Of a DNA stretch of 64,000 nucleotides, positions 44,999 to 58,115 are shown piece by piece. Both the position numbers and the translations under genes were made by a program. Where the stretch lies: contig JBCFYV010000001.1 of the NCBI GenBank assembly GCA_039000515.1, positions 35,569,620 through 35,633,619 of the forward strand. Reading direction: 5' to 3'. The notes beneath the pieces were generated by a model that saw only the letters and a program-made list of their open reading frames with translations, was not told the origin of the DNA and searched no databases. Each line of letters opens with the position of its first letter. Position 1 is the stretch's first letter. This DNA comes from Timema cristinae (Eukaryota > Arthropoda > Insecta > Phasmatodea > Timematidae).

Positions 44999-45062
44999 AA
45001 CATTAGAGTAACTATCACATATGCGTATAACATGAACAGGTACTAAGACGAGGTGATAAATA
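44999..45062 (+). mobile_element. SINE A 3' tail
   Basis: CATTAGAGTAACTATCACAT, then ATGCGTATAACATGAACAGG and TACTAAGACGAGGTG match the shared 3' module. It lies 360 bp beyond a SINE A that lacks this part, so the two may be one copy split by an insertion. Confidence 0.7.
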
Positions 45063-45229
45063 AAACACCCTTTGGGATGAATGGAATGTGTACTACAAAT
45101 TCTAGAATAGTATCAAACTCACCTTGACTAATCACAATATCATATAACCCGCAAAAATATGTAGTCTGTAAAGGTAAGCTTTCTACATTTCAGGGTAAAC
45201 TAAGTGTAGCTTAAATATTGTTTAATGGA

Positions 45230-45490
45230 CTCTCTGTGTCTAGCAACTCCCTTTAAATTAAACGGGCTATACCTCACCGTTGTACTTGGTCTACTTTGCC
45301 CGTACAACTCACCCCTCCTCTCCTCTTTCCCTAAAACTACGGCCCGTTAATCCATGATCAAAGCTACGGCAGATTTAACGTATATTTTTAATTGCTCCGA
45401 TGGAGCACGTAATCCCGGCCCCACAGCCACCACACGGGCCTCTCTTATCTCCTCTACGCTGAATGATGGAGTTGACATCAGGCTATAAAG
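45230..45490. other. GC-elevated, non-repetitive island
   Basis: Stands out from its AT-rich surroundings. TTAATTGCTCCGATGGAGCA (45389-45408) carries the short palindrome TGCTCCGATGGAGCA, followed by a C-rich stretch. No frame, SINE head or element end is seen. A candidate conserved non-coding element or regulatory region; unproven. Confidence 0.35.
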
Positions 45491-48245
45491 CAAGGTATTT
45501 CTCAATTAACGTACCCTATTGTAGCATACAAGGGGCCAATATAATATCTCTATAGTGTTTCTTTTTTCCCTCTCTTACTCACAAAAATATTCAGATAATT
45601 TCATTACTTTTTAATGCTTTCATTAAAAAGATCTTTCTTTTTTTATATAACTCAGACTATAAAGTCAAAAGCTACGTTATCAGTTCGGGGTCCGTACTTT
45701 TTTGACTTAAGAAGAACCAAAAATGATCTAGAAATTTTAAAATATGACTCCAAATCTAAAAAAAAAAAAATCTAAGTATTTAAAGAGAATCTCTTAATGA
45801 ATGCACACGACCAAACCCAAACACTCACTTCATACCAATGGAAACTAAAGAATATCCATACAAAAAAAAGCCTTTAGGAACTAAACTCTTTATTCTTCTG
45901 AATATAACATTTATATGTAAATATATGCTTCACCTCCCAACGTAACACTTTCTAGCTTAATATTACAGTCTCTCCCTAGGAAGGTGTAATTTTCAGCCAT
46001 TCAAGAATAGTGGATACAAAATTCATGGCCTACATTGTCTTCCCATTCCGGCAAATACCTTTTTAAACAAAGTTTTAGTATAAATGCATTTAAAAATCGT
46101 ACTTATTCGACGTAAATGCCCGAAACCTATTCAAGAATGCCTATAAATTATTCAAAAATACTTAAAAACTGAATAAAAATGCTAATAAATGATACACAAA
46201 ATACGCAAATCAGGAAAATATTATTACTTCAAATCAAAAATGACAAAAAATAAACAAAATATTAAAACATATTAAAAAAAATTGTTTTTATATCCGGTGA
46301 TCATGAATATAATGGATGTATTACGAGTACATGGGAGCATTGTCTGTGAAATAAAAAAAAATTATAACATGGCATCAAAATTCAAGCCCTTATTATCATA
46401 TTCTGATGTAATTTGCCACACAAACTATAACTTTCCATTTGTTTTTTCTAATTTTTAAAAGTGTTTTACATTAATTTATTATTTTTGTGAGTTAAAATAT
46501 ACTTCGAAGTTCGTCCTGACACAACAAGATAAGTTGTGGTTCAGGTCAGACACATTTAATGTTCATTCACAATATACGGAAGGAAGATTCTCAATAATGT
46601 TTAAATTAAAATAATAATGAATTTTCAAATACGGGAGAACACTAAACCTTTTTATTAAATATATTTATCCTTTGAAGACGTCTGTTGAGTTCTTCTTGTT
46701 CATTTTCATGAACGGTCATAGGTACTCAAGGTATAATCAGATGATAACAAGTGAAGAGCGAGTCTCGTTCGGAATTAAAATAAAATATGTGAAATATTTA
46801 TTTGGACAAAGTGACTCCACACATAGAATATTCATTTGGACAGAGTTGATCCCCACATAAAGCGGAAGTCTGCGCAGAGGCTCTTGGGAAAATAAGATTT
46901 ATTTACTTCTAAGCTAGCGCAATTTTCAAAGCTAGTGTGATTTTCAATTTTGATAAATGGAAGTGAAGATTTCAACTAACTCTTTAATATATTTCATATT
47001 CATTTCTATATATTTTTAACTTTTATATTATTACATTAAATTTTATTTTATATATATCCTTAGCTCATGGTCAAGCCTTTTACCTTTGTTATGATGTAAT
47101 ATTATTTTACTTGGACTTGGAGAAAAGAACGTTTTTTAAATTTAGTCCTAGGAGAAGATATTCGAAATAATGTTTGAATAAAATTAGAATTTTCTTATTG
47201 GCGTTTGAATACTTTCAGGATGATATATTTGCTCATTCACATCAAAAATATTAAGAACTATGTACTTTTTATATCAAATAGAATTTAAATATATCTAAAT
47301 TAATCTAGAAGCTTTAGGGCCTACTCCACATGTTAAATTGAGTGAAATTTAAAATGTTGACTGGAACGAAGAAAAAATGTTCAACAAATATCTTAGAAGG
47401 AATAATCATGGCTATAATATATTTTTTCATTGTAAAAACCAATCTCCAAAACCCATGAGAACCTTTAAAAAATTTAGCAGAAAAATCTACTAAGCCTATT
47501 ATATATTTTCAACTCTTCAGGCAATCCGTATTTTACTTAAAGTGATTAACTCACCTGATAAAAAGTGTAAATTATTTTACATCAGTCAAACAATTTTTTA
47601 TTATTATTTTTACACATATGGCATAACAAATAATAAATTGTAACTTTGAATTTAACTTTCCTGTATTATACTTATGAAATTTAGTTCAAAAATACATTAT
47701 ATGTATTTTTTTCAAAATATGATATCTATATGGAGTAGTTCTCACTTTAAAGCATAAATAATAGCTTTGGCTCTTTGATTCTTGTATTTATATTTGTATA
47801 CTATTATTATTATCTCAGTTTTAATACTAGTAATGTATCCACCCGGACGCCCATTAGTAGAATTGGAATGTGGAAATATTGACATAATAATAACCCACAA
47901 GAACGTTGTAATAACTATATTTTTTTAATTGTAGTTCCGGCCAGTAGAATTAATTCATTCATTGATTCATTTTATTTAGATTGTTCAATGTTGTATTATA
48001 TGTATTTCTCCACTTCTTGAATGGACTTTTATTTACCATTTTTGTAGGTAATGTCATTATTAAAATAGTATTATAGTATCTTCCAAAAGCATTTTTGAGC
48101 ACACCTAGTGGTCTCGAGTTTTAGGGGTCATTTTGCCACACTCAGGGTTAGCTGATGAAAACTTTAGTTTTTACTTCTCCAAAGAGTGGTTCCCACCAAA
48201 TATAGTTCAAACCCAAACACTTCAATAAGTTTACTCCATATTAGA
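45491..48245. other. AT-rich non-coding stretch with small local repeats
   Basis: Contains a 31-base hairpin-prone sequence at 46515-46545, a duplicated phrase ATTTGGACARAGT at 46800 and 46836, and a tandem AAGCTAGYGYRATTTTCA pair at 46911-46947. A 62-residue frame (46672-46860) partly overlaps these duplications and has no domain. No gene supported. Confidence 0.5.
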
Positions 48246-48735
48246 TCTATACTTATAAAATAACATGTCCTGACTTACTGACTGACTGATTCATCATCAC
48301 CGAGCGCAAACTATCAAGGCTACAAGCATGAAATTCGGACTGTATATTCATTTTGTTATGTAGGCACCCACTAAGAAAGGATTCTAGAAAATTCCACCCC
48401 AAAGGGGTCAAAATAGGGGATGATAATATGTATGATAATATATATGAAAGTCCGTCATTTTGAAAGTTACATAAATAAAATTTTGTATTTCGGTTATTGA
48501 CGTAAAACAAATAAATACGTGTTTCAGGAATTTGGAAATTTTATTTAATAAGGGATGAAAAAGGGGGTGAAAGTTTGTATCGGACTTGCATTATTTTTGA
48601 TCTGAGGTCAAGTTATGGTCATCAACGTAACGTAATATTTTAAATTAATCTGTAAATACATATGTATATTTTCGTATTTGTATATAATCAACTTCCACGC
48701 GAGCAAAGCCGCGGGCAACAGCTATCTAGTTAGAT
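48246..48735 (+). mobile_element. Helitron-like non-autonomous element
   Basis: Begins near CTTACTGACTGACTGATTC and contains AAGGATTCTAGAAAATTCC, CACCCCAAAGGGGTC and AAATAGGGGATG. It ends GCGAGCAAAGCCGCGGGCAA then CAGCTATCTAGTT. I associate this combination of a CTGACTGACTG start and a GCCGCGGGCAACAGCTAG-type end with an abundant non-autonomous family in insect genomes, probably Helitron-like because of the CTAG-type end after a GC hairpin. Class assignment is from memory. An 85-residue minus-strand frame inside it is not a gene. Confidence 0.65.
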
Positions 48736-49162
48736 TATACATAGTTATTTTGAAGGCATTGTCCCTTACCGGTTTTCTTATATGTTTTATCAGAACACAT
48801 TGGAATTAGATTCTGACTAAATAATTTACTTACACATCATAATAATGTATCTAATATGGTTGGTAGCTAATTATGATGACAAGGAGAGTTCATAATAAAA
48901 GAAATTAAAATATCGTCAGAGTTGGATTCATTGTAAATCTGACCTAAACATGTTGGTGTTTAGTTTTAGCAATCCTAAATTTCTGGCATATTATTTTTAT
49001 AAAAAAAAGGTCGGTGATGATTTTCTTACTATACTTAATTTATACCCCTTTAATTCTCACCCACATCAATGATTAAACGTTAAAATCGCCATGTCTGATC
49101 TACTTGTGATGGGACGAAGAAACAGTCGTGTTTTTGCAGTTTTTACGGAAACACTTTTTTTT
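48736..49162. other. AT-rich non-coding stretch
   Basis: Nothing recognised. Confidence 0.6.
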
Positions 49163-49176
49163 GGGGGGGGGGGGGG
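49163..49176. repeat. G14 tract
   Basis: Uninterrupted run of 14 G preceded by T8. It stands immediately left of a foldback repeat F copy. Confidence 0.95.
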
Positions 49177-49190
49177 TGCAAAAAAAATTC

Positions 49191-49412
49191 CTTCAGTAGA
49201 AATATAGAATTTAACTATCTTCACATGTTAAAATAAACAGTTCTTGAATAAGTATCATGAGCATGTTAGTATTTTATGATAAACCTTTTAAATGAAGAAA
49301 AAGTTTTGTCTTTAAATTCTAGAAGACCCTTCCAAGAACTGTTGCTATCCCCAGGTGAGGAAAATTAAATTATATGTTTCTACCGGATGAATATTTTTTT
49401 TATTTTGACAGT
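49191..49412 (+). mobile_element. foldback repeat F, copy 3
   Basis: Left arm 49191-49248 (CTTCAGTAGAAATATAGAAT, TCTTCACATGTTA) and right arm 49330-49389 (CCAAGAACTGTTGC, AAATTATATGTTTCTACCGG) are complementary. The core GAAGAAAAAGTTTTGTC then TTTAAATTCTAGAAGACCC matches the cores at 931 and 33690. Confidence 0.7.
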
Positions 49413-51355
49413 TTTTTTTATTTAAACTGCAAAAACACTCTATTCTCTCTTATTCCTTAGACTCCCAACTTATTTTTCTATTCCGGCAATGTTTACTCAA
49501 TGTAGTTTTCCTAGTAGTTTAATCTATCCCTCAACGTAAAGAGGCTATATCTCATCTTCATTATAATTACCTCAATTATATCCCATTTGTATAATAGCTA
49601 TTCCAGAAAACAAAAATTAATTCCTTGAATTAAACCTAAGAGCTATTTAAATAGACACTTTGTTGAAAAATAGTTAAAGTAAAATAATTTAAAGAATGTA
49701 CTATTTTTATTTTTAATATATATACTAAACCTCAATAAATTTTTTTATGTCATAATGGTAGGATAAAGAATCCTACGATTAGAACATTATATATATTTAA
49801 TGTATAGCATTTAATTTAAAACCTTTAATTCACAACTAAATTTCCATTAGCACATAGAAATCCACGGAAAACATAAAATTAAAGTCATTACTTGTTTAAG
49901 GGTTGGCTTTCATAATTTTATTATTTTAATCCATCTCTTCTCATTAAATCTATTAAAGATAGGTTATTCATAATTCTGGATAGCGTGAAAAGTTAATTAA
50001 AGGCTTATCAATAAAACCTTTCTTTGAAATTATGTTTTAAAATATACGTTAATACTAACTTTACAATTTCTAATGATATAATTAAGTTAAATTTATTTGT
50101 GTGTTTATATAAATCATCGTGTATAAAATCTCTTAAGTTTATAGGGGACTTGCATCTTTGAAATACAGATATTTATATATGTATTCCATTTCATAAATTA
50201 TCATAGCATTATAAAACATATATATTATTTTGTATAAAATTAGTATATGTAGTATAGTATATGTAGTAAAACAATGGGCAAATTGAGAGAGAAACTTTAG
50301 TACATTTTATTACATTGTAACTCAAATTCAGACGAGGACATTAACTGTTAGAATATCGTTCTGACAAAGAATAAAACAACAAAGAGAAAATAGTCTGATT
50401 TTATTTTATGGATACCTCTATTTTGTAAAGGTTGACATTTTGAAAGTACATGTAACTTTGACATGTGTAACCTTTTGTGTTGTAAAAAATAAAATGAGCT
50501 TTGTTAATATAGATGTACTGTGGTAGGGGGTCTTTATTGTTCATACGTATTTCAAATGATTAAAACCTTTAACGATGCCTTTAAATTTTTAAAAGATACT
50601 TAAATGTGTGTTAGTGGCACCGTGACATATGACATGAAACTCACCTCTTCTACTAAAACACGTGTACTGTACATAAATGCGTGGTGTTATTTACGAAAAA
50701 TGTCAACTACATCAAGTCCATATAAGCTATATATTTATGTGAGTCATGTTAAATTCAAAAGGAAAATCAAACAATATGTAATGTACGGTATTTAATGATA
50801 TAAATCATGGTTTTGGGTCTAAGACATGATACATTTTACTCTATGGGAATTAATATTTTAATTTTATGTATGTAGCTTTATATTAAATAGGGATATGTTA
50901 ATTAAAAATAGCTTAAATTAGCTAATTACAGTCATGATAGTAGAATTAATTGTTTCAGGAAATATATTCTAGGTTTTAGGGAGGTTATGTTGATTGTGTT
51001 GAGAGTGATATATACTTTTTAATAGAAAAATAGCCCAGTCTTTGCATGGGATGTATTAAAAATTATATATCAAATTTTAAAAGTAAATATTACTATTCAA
51101 TATTTTAGAAATGGTTGATGTGATTGCTTATAAAGAAGGTGGACAAACAACTGTTGGATAAAATACTGTTAAGCATGAGAACAGAACTTAAACAACAATA
51201 TAAGTTAAACCAAAATGTATAAACGTCAATTACTAAACTGTTTCTATGAAGCAATGACGTTGTTTTTCAATTTTTTGGGATCTAAAATTGCAGAAATTTT
51301 AAAAGCCAAGTGGCTTATTTGTAGTTTGACATTTTAATACGTGTCTCTGTATACT
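49413..51355. other. AT-rich non-coding stretch
   Basis: No gene or repeat recognised. 51040-51060 has the short inverted motif CCCAGTCTTTGCATGGG. Confidence 0.6.
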
Positions 51356-51440
51356 AGTTGAACCATGATGGATGAGTGGTAGAACATTGTCATATAAAGT
51401 TAAAAGTACTTGGTTCGATTTTAGAATCCAAGTTTTCATT
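51356..51440 (+). mobile_element. tRNA-like SINE head
   Basis: GATGGATGAGTGGTAGAACA (A-box region) and TACTTGGTTCGATTTTAG (B box) at tRNA spacing. No matching acceptor ends, so not a tRNA gene. The family is not assigned. Confidence 0.5.
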
Positions 51441-53215
51441 TATTCTTTTAATGGAATATTAGTACGTGTTTGCTCAAAATATTGATTGACCATCTCTCCT
51501 CCTGACATGTGTACAAATCAAATATTTGGTCCGATTGATATCCTGGAGCAGGCAACATTGATCTACCCATGTGAAAATTATTGGCCTTCCAGATGTAAGC
51601 CATTATAAAGATAATTAATTATATTATAATCATTTTCAAATAATAATTAATTTAATTTAAAATGTTTGATATATATTGTTGTATGTTTACACTTGATTAT
51701 TTTCTTTCCTTTTAACTATCAAATGAAATTTATTATTAAACTATTTGGAAAAATGTATTGCATGTGTATTAATTCTCATACTGTACATGTGGTTATATAA
51801 ATATTAACATAATAGGATTCAATATTAGTAGTATAACAAAAGCTTATGTATTAGCAATGCTTTACTATTCAATTTGAGTAGAAAAGGTATGTTTATCTTT
51901 ATTATGGGAAGGTCATAAATTCGAAACCTGAACAATATTAAATTATTAATATGTTGATGTTAGCCAAAGATTTAGTAGGGTATATATTAGTATTTATTCA
52001 TCAGCAATAGGTGGAAAAAAAATATTCATTATTTTAAACAATGTTTTAATACTTATTTACGAATATGAAATTTCATACCATACGTTTTACTAACAAACCC
52101 CCTTGAAATAATTTATCTATGAATTAGTTTATCTCACTTATTGTGAACACAAAAATTAGCATTATATTTTATATGTTGAACAATAGAGGCTTTATACGGA
52201 AATAATATACTAAATTATTGATACATTTGAATGCATCATGACATATCAATATATCAAACCACACTCGAGATTTATACTCATTTAATTAATATAAATATTG
52301 CATTGCTATTTCAATAGCGGTTTTAAGAATTTTTAAATATTAAATCAAAATTAGATATTATCAGCAAGAAGGAAAGAGGTATGTTATTTGAATGAATTAA
52401 TTAGTTCTTCTAGCCATCAAATTTAAACTTACTTATATATAATATTTAACATATATTGTAAAATAAATATTATTTAATGCCATATTTAAAGTAAATAAGT
52501 CGGGTGAGTACATGAATGCAAAAACTTATCTACTTTGTTTACTAACCCATACAGCTGTGTTGCTATCGATTAAAATTTAATTATTTCCGTGCTTGAAATA
52601 TTTGATATTTTAATGTCTTGGTTTATTTCGCCTATCAAATTAAATATATTTTTATAATGGAAAACTTTTTATGATTTCCCTTGAAATACAATAAATATGT
52701 CTAGTTGTCACACACTAACATTGTTGGTTACTGGATTTTAAGGTAATTTTTCTATGTCAATTTGAATATTAGAAATGTTCTTTTTATTTCACCTCATACT
52801 CTAATGTCTTTATTATACAATCCATTTATTTTGAAAGTGGCTTTGTTGACGCTTTTTTTTTTTTTACTATCGGAACAGTTTGTCACGCGTACGGATATGA
52901 AACATTAATGCTATTGTGACAATGATGAAGCGAGGCTTGGAGTATTTTTCACACCCTTTTTTCTATTAATTAATCATAGATTTTACCAACGTTTTTATCG
53001 TAGAGGATTAAGGATTCACTATAGTGCCATTAAAACAAACGTTTATGTCTTACTAATTTACGTGATAACAATTTTAACACTATTGGCACTTGATTATTTG
53101 TGAAAGTATATTTTAAAATATCTAACAATTAATTATAACTAACAGAATTTTCAAATTTAAAATTTGTGTAGCATAACTTTATGCGTCAAAGAACAGTAGA
53201 AACTTGCTCTAAATA
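51441..53215. other. AT-rich non-coding stretch
   Basis: T13 tract near 52852-52864. Nothing else recognised. Confidence 0.6.
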
Positions 53216-53340
53216 TCAATCCCCTCTCACTAGATTTAAAAGCTGGTAAACTTCCTTTAAATTTTACCTTCCTCTTCCCTACCCACTTAAGTTAATTAAT
53301 ATATTTTAATATACGAACGGGTAACTAGACGCTGAGTAGA
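53216..53340 (+). mobile_element. SINE A 3' remnant
   Basis: AAACTTCCTTTAAATTTTACC, CTTCCTCTTCCCTACCCAC, then ATACGAACGGGTAACTAGAC follow the SINE A body and 3' module in order, with small deletions. Confidence 0.65.
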
Positions 53341-54064
53341 TAAAACTTTGACAAAAAAGACACACTATTTTAACTTTATTGTTAATTTCATAAACCATAA
53401 AATGTATCTAGTAGAGAAAAGAGAAAACACATTAATAAAACAATTCAAATGTAGAAAAAGGAAATACGCGAAGCTACAATAAAACAAGTAAAAGATTTTT
53501 TAAAACCCACATAATATTTGGGTTGTAACAATAAAATTAATTACTCTCAACAATGCGTATATCAAATTTAAACATTGGTCAGATTAACTCTACTAATTTT
53601 ACTTAAAATTGTGTGAAAGGTAATATCAAATTAATGTACTTTATATATTATACTATTCATTTCATGGACATTAATAAAATATACCACCTCTAACAATCAA
53701 TTTTATTAACGTTGTGACAAAGAAAACCATCCCCTTTAATTATAATCCTATTTACAATCATCCATACGTCACTATTCTAACATTATTCCTACTTCTAAAT
53801 AGTATCACCTCTTTGGTGTGTATTTAAAAGGTTCTGTTGTTTTGTTATTGTCGTGGTGTTGAAAATAAGTGGTATTAATGCCGGGATGTAAAATTTTTAC
53901 AATCATGAGAAAAGAAGAAAAAAGACTTGTTCTACAACTTATTACCAGTTTGAGATTATAAAAGATGTACACCAGGATCTTGATTACTACTTGAAGAGAT
54001 TGTGAGGACATGCATATCTTTCAGTAAACATAAAGAGATATGTACATATGATCGAGTCGTTCTC
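53341..54064. other. AT-rich non-coding stretch
   Basis: A 68-residue minus-strand frame (53805-54011) has no domain. Nothing supportable. Confidence 0.55.
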
Positions 54065-54140
54065 GACTACAGATGGTCTAGGGTGAGAAGTTTCAATTTT
54101 CTTATACTATTGCGGGACTGAGGATGCTTTAAAAAAGTTA
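54065..54140 (+). mobile_element. SINE A head fragment
   Basis: CTACAGATGGTCTAGGGTGA matches the SINE A head, followed by GGGACTGAGGATGC as in the copy at 44461. The body is lost. Confidence 0.5.
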
Positions 54141-56680
54141 ATAAATAGGTGGCTGTGAGCCGTGTGGCTATTTTGTTTGACTCAAAGAAGTCTAATTGGG
54201 TTGAGGGTAAATAATAAACTTTCTGTGCCATAATTTTGGACGTGGTAGAACTTAGGTAAATATGTTGGTTTTATTTTGCCTTGAAAATGTAAAGAAAAGG
54301 TTGTTTTTTTTGTTATCGAATGATTTAAAATTGAATTAAGATTGTGATATAATAATTATCGCTTTGACACCAAAACAAATGTTATATAAAGATATTAATA
54401 TAGAATTTTTAAGAACACAAAAATCTAAATTTGTTTAAAGTTTTTTTTTTCTTCTTCTTCTTGAAAATTTGTGTTAACCTAGATTTGTGATTTAATGGAG
54501 CTCCGCAGGCAGGTTAAAGATTCAGAATACATGATTAACCAATACATAACATAAACATTTTTGTTAGTATTCATGATAACCTTTTAATTGTTTCATTAAA
54601 ATATATATAAACTTAAGTATAAGTGCCTATCTAAACCCAGAGGTCCGAGATTAGGTTTCTCGTGCAAATGAGCTAAATAAAATAAACTTTTTTTTATATA
54701 CAACCTTAAGAGAATTATATATAAATATAATTAAATAAGTTAAGTTATTTTTCCCTTACCTTTTTTTTTCACAACGTACATTAAACTAAAAAGCATCATA
54801 ATATGTGTAACATTATTTAAAACAAATTTAAACACTATTTAAAAATAAACAAATACATCTTAATCCCATAATAATTTTCCGTTTAATTTCTAAAAATCAA
54901 TTTCTTTGCTTACACTTTGAGCTCGGTGTGTAAACAGTTTGAAGTGAACGCGAGGTTGCCTCTATAAAGTTCACTAATAAAAGAAGTCAATAAACTGGAG
55001 AACCCTGAAGGCTTGTGAAGAGAATTGGCCACAAAAGACGAGACTGAAGTGATTCATTAGTTCCGAAGAAGATCCAAATCATCTGGTCGGGGATTAAAAC
55101 CGATCAATAATACAGTTCGTAAGATAAAGCAGGCGCGGTGTTTATTTTTAAAGACACATTTACACGATTCTAAACTAATTTCGGCTTCTTGGCTTTGTTG
55201 ATATCCTTTTTCAAATGGATTGATAATGTTGGGTTTGATTCCTGATATGACTAGACTATATCTTTGATTAAATTGGGGTTAAATCATGTACTTTTTAATT
55301 TAACCGTACTTTGTTTTCACAATGCTTAATACACAAGTGTTTATTTTATAGTAATATTTAGGTATTAAAAATTAATATAAAATGTTAGTACTACTCATAA
55401 ACAAAAATTAAACACAAATGTGTTGATTAATATGTTTTACAGTTTTTATAAATACATATTTTGGTCAATATAAAAGAAATATTAAAAAAGTTGATACTTT
55501 TGGTTATATTTCTACACATCTTAGTATTAATCCACCTGCTTCTTTTATACTTGTCATAGGCGTCATTAAATTAATAAAGTGCATTTTCTTTTAATTAAAA
55601 AAATTCTGTTCAAATTTTATTATGCATATGAAAAAAATTTCAAGTTTTATTGAGATTGTTTTTGTAGAAAATAAAATAAAATAAAATAGAAGAATTTGTA
55701 TTTATTTCGGTAAATAAGGAATAATCTGTTGTAAAGAGTATTCTAATTATTTAAAAATATTAATGATTATTAATAAAGAAATTATAAAAATGGTGTAAAC
55801 ATAACTTATTTTTTATTTAAAAAATTAAATTTTAATCTAATATAATACTATAGCCAGGCAAGGGATTGCTATAAATGATTTATTCTAACATAGCTCTTGT
55901 TTTAAGATGTCAACCAGTGTTATAGTAAAATTCTTTCAAAACGTCCGATAAACTCAACATGAGATCTCTTTTAAGTTTCTCTCCCTCTTTCTTATCCCCT
56001 ATTTTATTGGAATCCTTTTTCTTCCTCCTTCTACAAGACACCTTATTTTTTCTTGCGTGAAGTGGGCGAATATCTACTTGGTACACTTCGCTGAATAAGA
56101 CAAGGCCCCCGATACACAAACACGTACTGTTCTTATCAAGTCATCTTCGCAAGGATAAGAGGTAAAAAAAACACCTACGTCCAATTTCATAGGAAAGGCC
56201 TCTTAAATAAAAGACAATAATTTTGCCTCAAAATTTTTAGGTATTTTTCATAGGTGTTTATAAGTGACAGCTGCAGCTCACATAGCCTGACGTATGAATA
56301 CTTGCAATTGTATCTAGTAGCCATTTTATAAAAATTGGACTGTAGAGGTTGTTTCTCTTACATTTTTTATATATCTGGAAAAAATAAAATCAAAATCATA
56401 TACATATTTTCTGATAAAAATTTGTAACTAATATTGATGGACTTAAATTTGTTCAAAATATATTTTTTTATTTTGCTCTTTGTTCCTATATTCTAATATC
56501 TAGACTATCGTTGACTTAATATGGATGCAATACATGTGCATGTTGAGGAAGTTATTGCGCAAAATATCGAAAATATATAAAAATATTAGTTTGCAGTGTT
56601 GATAAAGAATATATAAATATTCATATCAGTGAACACTTCAAATAATTGTATATTTCGATTTGTATAGTTTACTGATAACA
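54141..56680. other. non-coding stretch with one GC-elevated patch
   Basis: 54920-55140 is less AT-rich (CTCGGTGTGTAAACAGTTTG, GTGAACGCGAGGTTGCC) and not visibly repetitive. An (AAATA)n run lies at 55668-55687. 55910-56119 has a 69-residue lysine- and arginine-rich minus-strand frame with no known domain. No gene supported. Confidence 0.45.
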
Positions 56681-56830
56681 GGATCGCTTGAGTTCAAATC
56701 CCGTCCAGGTGTAGAGTCTATTTGTGATTGCTTACTATAGTGGCTTATCATTTTTTCTCCACGCAAATGCAGTTAAACTTCTTTATTAAACAATCCTTTG
56801 TCATCTTACTCGATTAATATAGATATACAT
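56681..56830 (+). mobile_element. SINE A fragment
   Basis: B box GAGTTCAAATCCCGTCC (56692-56708), CAGGTGTAGAG, then TTTTTCTCCACGCAAATGCAG and a decayed body. Neither the first bases nor the 3' module is recognisable. Confidence 0.65.
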
Positions 56831-56899
56831 AAATACTGATGTTCCAAAAAAGTGTTTTCGGTCATACTTACCCTTAATACAGTGGTTCCCATTCGGGGT

Positions 56900-58115
56900 T
56901 CTTTCAACACCTTAGGTTAAATGTTTGTACAACAATGATCTATCATTATCATTTTAGATTCAATAGTCAATATTTACCTCTTTTATTGGTCAAAATTTAT
57001 AAATGAGGAATTTAATAGTAATGCAATAACCATAAGCTGTGCAAACCCTAAAAAAATGTCGAACATTTTATACTGGAAGTCGACATTTCAATACGAAGTG
57101 TTAACCCTTGGGGACTCAATATAGATGTTTTCTTTCTCGCTACCTTACAGGTAGAGCAAGTATTGTGATCGTCAAAAAATTGAATTCGAGATTTTGATGG
57201 AGGTTGACGCCTCATGACCCCCCGAACCCTAAATGGTGGTTTTCACAATGCCGTCTGTCTGTCCATCTGTCTGTCAGTCTGTACCTCACGCTAAAGCCTA
57301 AACTATTTTACCAATTGGGCAAGGTGTATAGGACTTTCATAGGTTTACTCCGAAGAATTTTTGGAATTGGATATACAAACCTAAAATTAAATGGTAGTTC
57401 CCTTAAAGGTAGAAATAGAAAAAAATCATTTTATCAAAATCGGCTTTTACGATTTTGATTAGATTTCATATATAAGCTTTGATCAATATTACAAATAAAT
57501 GGCAGCCCTCAACTTTTCGTCAAAATGACTTTAAGTGTTCCGGTCTGATTCATAAATTCTAATTTTTAATTTTATCTCCGTAAGTCTTTGATAAAGGAAA
57601 TTACTTATCTTTCCACACATGTGATCTATTTATAATAAACATCTTTACCTGAAATATATTTTAATAAATCCAAAAGTTTTCAAGCTATACAGAAATTTAT
57701 ATTACTTTTAACTTTTCCAACACCTTAAGTTAAAGTATTATGACCGTCAAAAAATTTAGCCCAAGTTGTTGATGGTTGTCGACGTTTCATGACCCTCCGA
57801 ACTTTAAAAAAAATGTTTTCTTAACGCCGTCTGTGTGTGTGTCCGTCTTACACTAAAATGAATAGCAGTTTATTAGAGGATCGGGTATAACGATTCTATC
57901 TTTCTCATTTTAGACTTAATAATCGATAATTACCTATTTATTTGATCATAATACATAGATGAGAAATTTAAAAGCAATGCGATAACCATCTTCTAGTTAA
58001 ATGACTAAAAATTTAACCGGAATTAAAATTTTTAATACGAAGTGTTGGCCGTTGGAGACCCATTATCAATATTTTTATTAGTCCAAATATACAAATGAAG
58101 ACGTTAAATACTTTA
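56900..58115 (+). repeat. two diverged copies of a CTGTCTGT-containing repeat
   Basis: Block 1 (ATCATTTTAGATTCAATAGTC ... AATACGAAGTGTTAACCC) at about 56945-57110 recurs as CATTTTAGACTTAATAATCG ... AATACGAAGTGTTGGCC at about 57905-58050. Block 2 (GATCGTCAAAAAATTGA, GACGCCTCATGACCCCC, GCCGTCTGTCTGTCC) at about 57165-57265 recurs as GACCGTCAAAAAATTTA, GACGTTTCATGACCCTCC, GCCGTCTGTGTGTG at about 57743-57842. Probably successive copies of one old interspersed element. The 84-residue frame at 57204-57458 lies inside it. Confidence 0.7.

Noticed and set aside
46515..46545. Hairpin CCTGACACAAC ... GTTGTGGTTCAGG
   Set aside because: Eleven pairs with a bulge; short enough for chance and with no second copy or context.
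55910..56119. 69-residue lysine-rich minus-strand frame
   Set aside because: A basic stretch could suggest an exon, but there is no domain and the complementary strand is simply C/T-rich.
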